Shown: in pieces, positions 6,549-12,573 of the stretch | Layout of the letters: each line of letters opens with the position of its first letter | Numbering within the stretch: position 1 is the stretch's first letter | Assembly: GCA_002432195.1 (NCBI GenBank) | Contig: DJGG01000144.1 | Location: forward strand, 20,676 to 34,975 | Origin: Desulfobacteraceae bacterium UBA5852 | Lineage (GTDB): Bacteria; Desulfobacterota; Desulfobacteria; Desulfobacterales; UBA5852 | DNA: 14,300 nt | Direction of reading: 5' to 3' | Position numbers and translations under genes: made by a program | The notes under the pieces: model-generated | Database searches by the model: none | What the model was told of the DNA's origin: nothing | What the model saw: the letters and a program-made list of their open reading frames with translations, nothing else

Positions 6549-6566
6549 GTCCACGGGGCTCTGGAC
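6549..6566 (-). other. inverted repeat in the rplF-rplR gap (predicted mRNA hairpin 2)
   Basis: GTCCA and TGGAC form a perfect 5-bp stem around an 8-base loop. It abuts the stem at 6566-6579, sharing one base, so the two compete slightly or stack. No T-run follows. Confidence 0.35.
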
Positions 6567-6579
6567 GCCGGAACCGGCG
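6566..6579 (-). other. inverted repeat in the rplF-rplR gap (predicted mRNA hairpin 1)
   Basis: CGCCGG and CCGGCG are perfect complements separated by two bases, so a 5-bp stem with a GTTC loop can form. It lies directly after the rplF stop. No terminator T-run follows. Confidence 0.4.
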
Positions 6580-6581
6580 CC

Positions 6582-7121
6582 TTACTTGCTGCCCGTTTTC
6601 CCGGCTTTCCGCATGATCCGTTCTTCCGCGTATTTGATCCCTTTGCCCTTGTATGGCTCGGGAGGACGCAGGCTGCGAATGGATGCGGCCGTCTGCCCCA
6701 ATTGCTCCTTATCGATTCCGGACAGTCTGACCAAGGTGTTTTTCTCCACGCTGGCGCTGATGCCCGGGGGCAGAGTGAAGCTCACGGGGCTGGAATATCC
6801 CAGGCTGAGAACCAGCGTATTCCCCTTGACCTCTGCGCGATAGCCGATCCCGTTGATCTCCAGAACCCTCACGAAGCCCTGGTGGACGCCGGTAACCATG
6901 TTGTCCACGAGGCTGCGCGTGAGACCTTGCAGGGCACGGCTCTTGCGATCCTCGGAGGGCGTGGTGACGGTGATGACCTGATCACCGATGTTGAGGTCGA
7001 CGGCTTCGTGGAGATCCCTCTCGAGGGTGCCTTTGCCGCCCTTGACCGTCAGGTGTCCGGCCTTTAACGTGATCTGCACCTTATCCGGAATCGGAATCGG
7101 TTTCTTGCCTACTCGCGACAT
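6582..7121 (-). CDS. rplF: 50S ribosomal protein L6
   Basis: L6 lies near the factor-binding region at the base of the L7/L12 stalk. The 179-residue product has the two tandem alpha/beta L6 domains (about 1-80 and 83-175). It has the N-terminal MSRVGKKPIPIPDKVQ, the domain-2 start LEINGIGYRAEVKGNTLVL, and the C-terminal signature RPPEPYKGKGIKYAEE preceding RIMRKAGKTGSK. Length matches the family. The ATG has GGGGAG upstream and lies 17 bases after rpsH. Confidence 0.99.
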   Translation of the reverse strand: MSRVGKKPIPIPDKVQITLKAGHLTVKGGKGTLERDLHEAVDLNIGDQVITVTTPSEDRKSRALQGLTRSLVDNMVTGVHQGFVRVLEINGIGYRAEVKGNTLVLSLGYSSPVSFTLPPGISASVEKNTLVRLSGIDKEQLGQTAASIRSLRPPEPYKGKGIKYAEERIMRKAGKTGSK

Positions 7122-7138
7122 GTGGTAACTCCCCTTGA

Positions 7139-7537
7139 CTACCAGATATTGCAGAGGATTTCGCCCCCGATATTCTCCAGCCGGGCCCGCTTGTCGGTCA
7201 TGATGCCCTTGGAGGTCGACAAGATGGAAATCCCCATGCCGTTGTAGACCGGCTTGATATCCTTGCTCTTGACGTAGATACGGCGGCTCGGTTTGCTGAT
7301 GCGTTCCAGTCCGTAGATCACCGTCTTCTGCCCCGGCCCGTATTTGAGATAGATGCGGAGCACGCCCTGCTTCTCGTCTTGAATGAACTTGTAGTTCCGG
7401 ATGAAGCCCTCATCCTTGATCACCCGCGCAAGCTCAATTTTGATTTTGGAAGCCGGAATGTCCACGCTGTTGAACTTGGCCTTTGCAGCGTTTCTAATAC
7501 GGGTTAGCATATCCGCGATGGGATCCGTTATCGCCAT
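7139..7537 (-). CDS. rpsH: 30S ribosomal protein S8
   Basis: S8 binds helix 21 of 16S rRNA early in assembly; in E. coli it also represses the spc operon by binding a similar fold in the rplE region. The 132-residue product begins MAITDPIADMLTRIRNAAKA and ends with the family signature (VYNGMGISILSTSKGIMTDK, then ENIGGEILCNIW). Length is normal. The ATG follows GGAG by six bases. The 60-base gap before it, after rpsN, is noticeably AT-richer than the surroundings and shows no stable stem. I could not identify an S8 target by eye. Confidence 0.99.
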   Translation of the reverse strand: MAITDPIADMLTRIRNAAKAKFNSVDIPASKIKIELARVIKDEGFIRNYKFIQDEKQGVLRIYLKYGPGQKTVIYGLERISKPSRRIYVKSKDIKPVYNGMGISILSTSKGIMTDKRARLENIGGEILCNIW

Positions 7538-7597
7538 TTTCTACTCCGTTTATTTCTTGGTATGAGGCCTATCAAACTGGATCGTGTTGCACACAGA

Positions 7598-7783
7598 TTA
7601 CCAGCTGGATTTTATCACCCCTGGGAGCTTGCCCTCTGACGCCATCTTGCGGAAGCAGATGCGGCAAATCCCGAACTTGCGCAGAAACGCGCGGGGGCGC
7701 CCGCAAATGGGACAACGATTATATGCTCGGACAGCGAACTTGGGTGTTCTGGCGGCCTTCGTTCTGAGCGATTGTTTTGCCAA
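7598..7783 (-). CDS. rpsN: 30S ribosomal protein S14, short zinc-binding type Z
   Basis: S14 is a late-binding 30S head protein. The 61-residue length and the two CxxC pairs (Cys24-Cys27 and Cys40-Cys43, in NRCPICGRP and GICRICFRK) identify the short zinc type rather than the 101-residue zinc-free form of E. coli. The C-terminus GKLPGVIKSSW is typical. The start codon is TTG, supported by the conserved MAK-type N-terminus and AAGGAGG five bases upstream. An ATG overlapping that region is out of frame. It lies between rplE (47-base gap) and rpsH. Confidence 0.98.
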   Translation of the reverse strand: MAKQSLRTKAARTPKFAVRAYNRCPICGRPRAFLRKFGICRICFRKMASEGKLPGVIKSSW

Positions 7784-7788
7784 GTCAT

Positions 7789-7795
7789 CCTCCTT
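7789..7795 (-). promoter_or_regulatory. Shine-Dalgarno site fixing the TTG start of rpsN
   Basis: AAGGAGG lies five bases before the TTG at 7783-7781. It supports TTG as the S14 start. Confidence 0.8.
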
Positions 7796-7830
7796 ATGGG
7801 CTCCTGTTCGGGGCCTTTCCCGACCGGGGG

Positions 7831-8370
7831 TCAGCTGCGGAAGGGCATCCCGAGCAGCCGGAGCAGTTCCTTGCCTTCCGCATCCGTTTTGGCAGTGGTC
7901 ACAACGGTGACGTTCAGCCCTTTGACTTTATCGATTTTGTCGTAATCGATCTCGGGGAAGATAATGTGCTCTCGAATCCCCAGAGTATAATTTCCCCGCC
8001 CGTCGAAGGCTTTCCCGGAGACGCCGCGAAAGTCGCGCACACGCGCCAAGGCGATGTTCACAAGCCGGGTGAAAAAATCGTACATGCGCACGCGCCGCAG
8101 GGTCACACGGCAGCCGATGGGCATCCCGGCGCGCAGCTTGAACGCGGCGATGGATTTTTTGGAACGGGTGATGACCGGTTTCTGTCCCGCAATGATCTTC
8201 AGCTCCTCGGCCGCGGTGTCCAGGATCTTGATATCGTGAATCGCTTCGCCCAGACCCATATTGAGGATGATCTTCTCCAGCCGGGGAACCTCCATGCGGT
8301 TCCTGTACTGGAAGGTCTCCATCAGCTTGGGCACGACTTCTTTCTCGTAGAATTGCTTTAGTTCAGACAT
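7831..8370 (-). CDS. rplE: 50S ribosomal protein L5
   Basis: L5 binds 5S rRNA and contacts the P-site tRNA and S13. From the chosen ATG the product is 179 residues, the usual length, beginning MSELKQFYEKEVVPKLMETF. Signatures are PRLEKIILNMGLGEA (about 33-47), the GQKPVITRSKKSIAAFKLR loop that touches tRNA (about 62-80), and DFRGVSGKAFDGRGNYTLG (about 132-150). GGAGGAG lies three bases before the chosen start. The frame stays open upstream to an ATG at 8400 that touches the rplX stop and would add ten residues, but that start has no ribosome binding site and the extra residues are not typical of L5. Confidence 0.98.
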   Translation of the reverse strand: MSELKQFYEKEVVPKLMETFQYRNRMEVPRLEKIILNMGLGEAIHDIKILDTAAEELKIIAGQKPVITRSKKSIAAFKLRAGMPIGCRVTLRRVRMYDFFTRLVNIALARVRDFRGVSGKAFDGRGNYTLGIREHIIFPEIDYDKIDKVKGLNVTVVTTAKTDAEGKELLRLLGMPFRS

Positions 8371-8399
8371 GCTCTCCTCCGCCATCCCCGGTGCGGCCA

Positions 8400-8729
8400 T
8401 CAACGGTCGATCAGTTCGTTACATTTGCGGCAAAAGCGAACGTTTCGCCCGTCGTCGAGACGCTTGATGGCAATGCGCACGGATTTCATGCACTTGTTGC
8501 ACATCAGCATCACGTTGGACCAGGCAATCGGCGCCTCGGATTCAACAATGCCCCCCTGGCGGTTCTTCGCGCTCGGTTTCTGGTGCCGCTTGACGAGATT
8601 GATATTTTCCACCAGAACGCGCTCTTTCTTCCGGTTGATCTTGAGGACCTTGCCGATCTTCCCGCGGTCTTTGCCGGTAATGATCTTGACTTTATCGTCC
8701 TTCTTGAGGTGGGTCGTATTTCTCTGCAT
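8400..8729 (-). CDS. rplX: 50S ribosomal protein L24 with C-terminal four-cysteine motif
   Basis: L24 starts large-subunit assembly and lies by the tunnel exit. The 109-residue product has the KOW motif near its N-terminus (KDDKVKIITGKDRGKIGKVL, about 10-29), followed by the family segment VLVENINLVKRHQKP and the GGIVESEAPIAWSNVML strand. The C-terminal part carries Cys77, Cys80, Cys100 and Cys103 in two CxKC knuckles (CNKC, CRKC), a likely zinc ribbon absent from E. coli L24 but present in L24 of many other bacteria. The ATG follows GGAGAAGG. The 27-base gap to rplN contains a 10-base palindrome (8744-8753). Confidence 0.98.
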   Translation of the reverse strand: MQRNTTHLKKDDKVKIITGKDRGKIGKVLKINRKKERVLVENINLVKRHQKPSAKNRQGGIVESEAPIAWSNVMLMCNKCMKSVRIAIKRLDDGRNVRFCRKCNELIDR

Positions 8730-8756
8730 GGTTCCTTCTCCCCGGCGGCCGCCAGC

Positions 8757-9125
8757 CTATAGGACTTCGGGCGCCAGCGACACAATTTTCATGAAGCCCC
8801 TGTTGCGCAGCTCGCGCGCCACCGGTCCAAAGATGCGTGTCCCGATAGGCTCCCGGGCGGCGTTGACGAGCACCGCGGAATTGTCGTCAAACCGAATGAA
8901 GGAACCGTCCGCCCGGCTGATTTCCTTGGTGGTGCGAACGACGACGGCCTTGAGCACATCGCCCTTCTTGACCTTGGCGTTCGGGATGGCTTCCTTGACG
9001 GAGACAACGATGATATCGCCCACGCTGGCGTAACGTCTGCGGGATCCACCGAGAACCTTGATGCAGTAGACCTCTTTGGCTCCGGAATTGTCCGCCACTG
9101 TCAATCTGGTTTCTGCCTGGATCAT
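8757..9125 (-). CDS. rplN: 50S ribosomal protein L14
   Basis: L14 sits at the subunit interface and binds L19 and 16S rRNA helix 14. The 122-residue product is the exact family length and matches its core: MIQAETRLTVADNSGAKEVY, CIKVLGGSRRRYASVGDIIV, the KKGDVLKAVVVRTTKE segment, SFIRFDDNSAVLVN, and GTRIFGPVARELRNRGFMKI before LAPEVL. The ATG follows AAAGGA by about eight bases. It lies 11 bases after rpsQ, so the S10 and spc clusters are joined without a leader. Confidence 0.99.
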   Translation of the reverse strand: MIQAETRLTVADNSGAKEVYCIKVLGGSRRRYASVGDIIVVSVKEAIPNAKVKKGDVLKAVVVRTTKEISRADGSFIRFDDNSAVLVNAAREPIGTRIFGPVARELRNRGFMKIVSLAPEVL

Positions 9126-9136
9126 GTCGCGTTCCT

Positions 9137-9400
9137 TTACAGTTCAACAGCTTTTTCAACGATCTTGCTGACGCGCCATCGTTTGGTCTTGCTGAGGGGC
9201 CGGGATTCCGTAATCTCGACCTTGTCGCCGATCTGGCAGCTGTTGTCCGCATCGTGCGCCGCAAACTTCGCCTGCCGTCGAATATACTTCTTGTAAAGTG
9301 AATGTTTGACCAGCCTCTCGACCAGCACCACCACCGTCCGGTCCATTTTGTTGCTGATCACCGTCCCGATCACTTGTCTTTTGATTCCTTGTTCTTTCAT
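9137..9400 (-). CDS. rpsQ: 30S ribosomal protein S17
   Basis: S17 is an early 16S rRNA binder with an OB fold. The 87-residue product starts MKEQGIKRQVIGTVISNKMD and includes the strand TVVVLVERLVKHSLYKKYIR, the HDADNSCQIGDKVEI segment and the signature SRPLSKTKRWRVSKIVEKA. Length is normal. The start is constrained: the rpmC stop lies 24 bases upstream in the same frame and the only ATG in between is the one chosen. No Shine-Dalgarno-like purine run precedes it, unlike nearly every other gene here, so translation may depend on ribosomes finishing rpmC. Confidence 0.98.
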   Translation of the reverse strand: MKEQGIKRQVIGTVISNKMDRTVVVLVERLVKHSLYKKYIRRQAKFAAHDADNSCQIGDKVEITESRPLSKTKRWRVSKIVEKAVEL

Positions 9401-9424
9401 GGCAGCATCTATGTTTTGACCCGG

Positions 9425-9619
9425 CTAGAGGTTGGCTTTGCTTTCCCTGAGAACCGTTTGAATGCGGGCGATATCGCGCCTGGTCTGCTTGATCCGCTGG
9501 GGGTTCTCCAATTGGCCGACTTCGTGCTGGAAGCGGAGGTTGAACAGCGCCTCCGTCGTCTCCCGTAGCTTCTGCGCCCGCTCTTCGGCGCTCATCTCCC
9601 TGATCTCGCTGGCTTTCAT
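9425..9619 (-). CDS. rpmC: 50S ribosomal protein L29
   Basis: L29 is a small helical hairpin protein at the tunnel exit that, with L23, helps dock trigger factor and SRP. The 64-residue product is MKASEIREMSAEERAQKLRE followed by the signature ALFNLRFQHEVGQLENPQRI and a second helix ending RESKANL. The ATG at 9619 shares one base with the rplP stop (TGATG). A GTG directly upstream in the same frame (9622, GTGA overlap) would add one residue and is a possible alternative start. AAGGAG inside the rplP end serves as the ribosome binding site. The stop is TAG. Confidence 0.96.
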   Translation of the reverse strand: MKASEIREMSAEERAQKLRETTEALFNLRFQHEVGQLENPQRIKQTRRDIARIQTVLRESKANL

Positions 9620-10032
9620 CACAGGCCGCTCCTTTCCACAAACCGGGTCTTCACCGCCAGCTTGTGCGATGCCAGGCGCAATGCTTCCTGAGCCAGCTCC
9701 CGGGGAACGCCCTGCATTTCATAAAGTATGCGTCCCGGGCGGATGACCGCGACCCAGCCCTCATGGGGCCCCTTGCCCTTGCCCATGCGCACTTCGGCGG
9801 GCTTCTTGGTGTAGGGCTTGTCGGGGAATACGCGAATCCACATCTTGCCGCCGCGCTTGACGTGCCGCGTCATGGCGATACGCGCCGCCTCGATCTGCTT
9901 GGCGGTGATCCAGCCGCATTCCGTGGCCTGCAACCCGTACTCACCAAACGAGAGGGTGCTGCCGCGGTAGGCTACGCCTCGCATCTTGCCCTTATGCTGC
10001 TTGCGGAATTTAACCTTCTTGGGGCTCAGCAT
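9619..10032 (-). CDS. rplP: 50S ribosomal protein L16
   Basis: L16 shapes the A-site tRNA binding region and is needed late in 50S assembly. The 137-residue product begins MLSPKKVKFRKQHKGKMRG and has the family landmarks GEYGLQATECGWITAKQIEA (about 31-50), ARIAMTRHVKRGGKMWIRVF, PVxKPAEVRMGKGKG-type loop (here TKKPAEVRMGKGKGPHEGWV) and the C-terminal ALRLASHKLAVKTRFV. The Arg of the loop corresponds to the region hydroxylated in E. coli L16. Length is standard. The ATG follows GGAG. It lies 28 bases after rpsC and overlaps rpmC. Confidence 0.99.
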   Translation of the reverse strand: MLSPKKVKFRKQHKGKMRGVAYRGSTLSFGEYGLQATECGWITAKQIEAARIAMTRHVKRGGKMWIRVFPDKPYTKKPAEVRMGKGKGPHEGWVAVIRPGRILYEMQGVPRELAQEALRLASHKLAVKTRFVERSGL

Positions 10033-10060
10033 GGTGCCTGTCTCCTATGGTTCGCCGCGC

Positions 10061-10711
10061 TCAGCGCGCAGCCGCGACGCTGTCGCGCTTCAAAATCTCG
10101 CCTTTGAAAATGAAAACCTTCACGCCGATGATCCCGTAGGTCGTCTTGGCTTCCGCAAAACCGTAATCGATGTCGGCCCTCAAGGTATGCAGAGGCACCC
10201 GCCCTTCCCGGTACCACTCGGTGCGGGACATTTCCGCGCCACCGAGGCGCCCGGAGCAGATGATCTTGACTCCCTGGGCTCCAAAGCGCATGGCCGAGGT
10301 GACACCGCGCTTCATGGCCCGCCGGAAGGCGACGCGCCGCACTATCTGCAGGGCAACATTTTCGGCAACCAGTTGGGCGTCGATTTCTGGCTTGCGGACT
10401 TCCTGAATATCGATCAGCACTTCGTGGGCCGTCAACTTTTCAATCTCGCCCTTGAGCTGGGAGATCTCCGCGCCCTTCTTGCCGATGACGATCCCCGGCC
10501 GAGAAGTATAGATCCGCAGTCGGATGCGCTTGGTGGACCGCTCGATCTCAATCTTGGAGACCCCGGCGTGGTACAGCTTGTTCTTCACAAACTTACGGAT
10601 CTTGTGATCCTCGAAGATGTACGTGGCGTACTTCTTGTCAGCGTACCAGCGCGAATCCCAGGTCTTGACGATGCCCAATCTGATACCGATTGGATTGACT
10701 TTCTGGCCCAA
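10061..10711 (-). CDS. rpsC: 30S ribosomal protein S3
   Basis: S3 lines the mRNA entry channel with S4 and S5. The 216-residue product starts MGQKVNPIGIRLGIVKTWDS and contains a KH type 2 domain (about 39-107) with the GxxG-type loop PGIVIGKKGAEISQLKGEIE. The C-terminal domain includes RRVAFRRAMKRG, GVKIICSGRLGGAEMSRTEW and the closing YGIIGVKVFIFKGEIL. The start is TTG, certain from the conserved MGQKVNP N-terminus and AAGGAGG six bases upstream. It follows rplV by 15 bases. Confidence 0.99.
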   Translation of the reverse strand: MGQKVNPIGIRLGIVKTWDSRWYADKKYATYIFEDHKIRKFVKNKLYHAGVSKIEIERSTKRIRLRIYTSRPGIVIGKKGAEISQLKGEIEKLTAHEVLIDIQEVRKPEIDAQLVAENVALQIVRRVAFRRAMKRGVTSAMRFGAQGVKIICSGRLGGAEMSRTEWYREGRVPLHTLRADIDYGFAEAKTTYGIIGVKVFIFKGEILKRDSVAAAR

Positions 10712-10717
10712 GCTTGA

Positions 10718-10724
10718 CCTCCTT
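10718..10724 (-). promoter_or_regulatory. Shine-Dalgarno site fixing the TTG start of rpsC
   Basis: AAGGAGG lies six bases before the TTG at 10711-10709 and supports TTG as the S3 start. Confidence 0.8.
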
Positions 10725-10726
10725 GT

Positions 10727-11065
10727 TTAGACCGACTTTTCGGCCAAAATCACCGTGATGTGACTGGTTCTCTTGAGGATGCGGGTGCCCCGGCCGCGCG
10801 CTCGGGCCCGAAACCGCTTCAGCGTAGGCCCCTGATCAACGATGACATTGCGAACCACCAGCGCATCCACGTCGATCCCGGCGTTCTGATCGGCGTTGGC
10901 CACCGCCGAGCGCACGATCTTTTCAAGGATGCCGGCAGCCTTCTGAGGCATGAATTTCAACTGACTCAGAGCCGCTTCAACCGGTCGGTCCTTCAATGCC
11001 CCGCAGAGCATACGGACTTTCTGAGGCGAGATGCGCATGTATTTGGCGACAGCTTTGACCTCCAT
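10727..11065 (-). CDS. rplV: 50S ribosomal protein L22
   Basis: L22 sends a beta-hairpin into the exit tunnel, where macrolide-resistance changes occur. The 112-residue product has MEVKAVAKYMRISPQKVRML at the start, the central helices (EAALSQLKFMPQKAAGILEK), and the C-terminal hairpin with the family signature PTLKRFRARARGRGTRILKR before TSHITVIL. Length is normal. The ATG follows a long purine run (AAGGGAAAAAGGAAGG). It lies 27 bases after rpsS and 15 before rpsC. Confidence 0.99.
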   Translation of the reverse strand: MEVKAVAKYMRISPQKVRMLCGALKDRPVEAALSQLKFMPQKAAGILEKIVRSAVANADQNAGIDVDALVVRNVIVDQGPTLKRFRARARGRGTRILKRTSHITVILAEKSV

Positions 11066-11092
11066 AGCGGTCCTTCCTTTTTCCCTTAGAAA

Positions 11093-11374
11093 TTACTTCC
11101 TGACCTTGGATTTCTTGTCCCCGGCGTGACCGTAAAACGTGCGTGTCGGGGAAAACTCACCCAGCTTGTGACCCACCATGTTCTCGGAGACAAATACGGG
11201 GATGAATTTTTTCCCGTTGTGGACCGCCAAAGTTACACCAACCATTTCGGGAACAATCGTGGAACGCCGGGACCAGGTCTTGATCACCTTGTTGCTGCGG
11301 GATTGCTGCGCTTCCACAACTTTCTTCATCAGTTTGGGCTCGATGAAAGGGCCCTTTTTCAACGACCGTGGCAT
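11093..11374 (-). CDS. rpsS: 30S ribosomal protein S19
   Basis: S19 pairs with S13 in the 30S head. From the chosen ATG the product is 93 residues, as usual for the family: MPRSLKKGPFIEPKLMKKV, then the KVIKTWSRRSTIVPEMVGVT core, HNGKKFIPVFVSENMVGHKL and GEFSPTRTFYGHAGDKKSKV near the end. The frame is open eight codons further upstream, but the conserved MPRSLKKG start and CAGGAG five bases before it settle the position. The 69-base gap to rplB has a strong inverted repeat at the rplB stop. Confidence 0.99.
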   Translation of the reverse strand: MPRSLKKGPFIEPKLMKKVVEAQQSRSNKVIKTWSRRSTIVPEMVGVTLAVHNGKKFIPVFVSENMVGHKLGEFSPTRTFYGHAGDKKSKVRK

Positions 11375-11427
11375 ATGTTCTCCTGCTTCTTCAGGCACTT
11401 GCGGTTGAACCTGGCCCGATGTGCTCC

Positions 11428-11445
11428 AGCCGGGCCGCCCGGGCT
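11428..11445 (-). other. inverted repeat overlapping the rplB stop
   Basis: On the transcribed strand AG(C)CCGGG pairs with CCCGGCT, giving seven base pairs with one bulged C and a 3-base loop (CGG). Its first two bases are the last two of the rplB TAG. No T-run follows. A stem starting at a stop codon would be melted by each terminating ribosome, so it might affect recycling or RNA processing; that is inference. Confidence 0.45.
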
Positions 11446-12271
11446 ATTTTTTGGTGCGGCGCTTGACGATGTAGCGGTTGGTTCGCTTGTTGCGCCGGGT
11501 CTTGTAGCCCTTCGTGGGCATACCCCAGGGGCTGCAAGGATGGCGGCCGCCCGAGGAACGGCCTTCACCGCCGCCCATGGGGTGATCGATGGGGTTCATG
11601 GCCACACCGCGCACTTTGGGTCGCCGCCCCAACCAACGCTTGCGGCCAGCCTTTCCCAGGGAGAGATTCTCATGGGTCGCATTGCCCAATTGCCCGATGG
11701 TGGCCTTGCAGTTGAGAAGGATCATGCGCACTTCCCCTGAAGGCAGCTTGACCTGCGCATACGGGTCTTCCTTGGCCATCAACTGGGCGTAGGTACCGGC
11801 GCTGCGGACGATCTGCCCCCCCTTGCCCACCCGCAATTCAATGTTGTGAATCTGGGTGCCGAGGGGAATGTTGCGCAAGGGCAAGGCGTTGCCGGGCTTG
11901 ATGTCCGCCTGCGGACCGGAAACCACCACGTCGTCGATCTTCATTTGCAATGGCGCCAGGATGTACCGCTTCTCACCATCGCGATAGTGCAGCAGGGCGA
12001 TCCGCGCCGAGCGATTGGGATCGTATTCCACCGTCGCCACCCGGGCCGGGATACCGTCCTTGTCGCGCTTGAAGTCGATCAGCCGATAATGCCGCTTGTG
12101 CCCTCCGCCTCTGTGCCGGCTCGTTACGCGACCGTAAACGTTGCGTCCACCGGTTTTTTTGGTGACTTGCAGAAGGCTCTTTTCCGGCGTTTTACGGGTA
12201 ATCTCTTCGAAAGTCCCGTAAGTCTGGAATCGGCGTCCGGCCGAGGTCGGTTTTACTTTTTTAACTGCCAT
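11444..12271 (-). CDS. rplB: 50S ribosomal protein L2
   Basis: L2 is one of the most conserved large-subunit proteins and supports the peptidyl transferase centre and subunit association. The 275-residue product has the N-terminal MAVKKVKPTSAGRRFQTY, the OB-fold domain (GRVTSRHRGGGHKRHYRLID at about 47-66, then VEYDPNRSARIALLHY), the SH3-like domain (about 130-195) and the C-terminal signature AMNPIDHPMGGGEGRSSGGR followed by HPCSPWG. The His of DHP matches E. coli His229, long reported as important for activity. The next His of the E. coli motif is Met here, a variation I recall from other Deltaproteobacteria. The ATG follows GGGGAG. Confidence 0.99.
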   Translation of the reverse strand: MAVKKVKPTSAGRRFQTYGTFEEITRKTPEKSLLQVTKKTGGRNVYGRVTSRHRGGGHKRHYRLIDFKRDKDGIPARVATVEYDPNRSARIALLHYRDGEKRYILAPLQMKIDDVVVSGPQADIKPGNALPLRNIPLGTQIHNIELRVGKGGQIVRSAGTYAQLMAKEDPYAQVKLPSGEVRMILLNCKATIGQLGNATHENLSLGKAGRKRWLGRRPKVRGVAMNPIDHPMGGGEGRSSGGRHPCSPWGMPTKGYKTRRNKRTNRYIVKRRTKK

Positions 12272-12285
12272 GACGTGCTCCCCGT

Positions 12286-12573
12286 CTATACCCCTTCGAA
12301 GAAGTCAATCCGTTCACCCGGCATCAAGGTCACGACGGCTTTTTTCCAATCCCGCCGTTTGCCGAGAATCCGGCCCCGCTGCTTGATTTTGCCCCGGACG
12401 TGCAGGGTTCGCACACCAGCTACGTGGACCTTGAAAATCTCTTCGATCGCTTTGCGGACCTGCACCCGGTTGGCCCGACGGTCTACTTCGAAGCTGACCT
12501 GGTTTCCGGCCTCCTTCTGGATATTGGTCTTTTCCGTGATAACCGGACGCTTGATGATATCATGGGCATTCAT
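12286..12573 (-). CDS. rplW: 50S ribosomal protein L23
   Basis: L23 lies at the tunnel exit and is the docking site for trigger factor and SRP. The 95-residue product begins MNAHDIIKRPVITEKTNIQK with the typical RPVITEK signature. The basic loop and C-terminal part follow (VQVRKAIEEIFKVHVAGVRT, RGKIKQRGRILGKRRDWKKA). Length is normal. The start overlaps the rplD stop in an ATGA, with a perfect AAAGGAGG five bases upstream, so it is both coupled and strongly initiated. It lies 14 bases from rplB. Confidence 0.99.
   Translation of the reverse strand: MNAHDIIKRPVITEKTNIQKEAGNQVSFEVDRRANRVQVRKAIEEIFKVHVAGVRTLHVRGKIKQRGRILGKRRDWKKAVVTLMPGERIDFFEGV

Noticed and set aside
7547..7575. Promoter-like TTGATA and TAAACG with 17-base spacing before rpsH
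   Set aside because: The -10 match is poor (3 of 6), and the predicted start would fall almost on the rpsH ATG, after its binding site.
8371..8403. Upstream start of rplE overlapping the rplX stop
   Set aside because: It has no ribosome binding site and would give an atypical N-terminus. GGAGGAG sits just before the ATG at 8370.
8744..8753. Ten-base palindrome GGCGGCCGCC between rplN and rplX
   Set aside because: Short GC palindromes are common in this DNA. With no loop it makes a poor hairpin, so no function is claimed.
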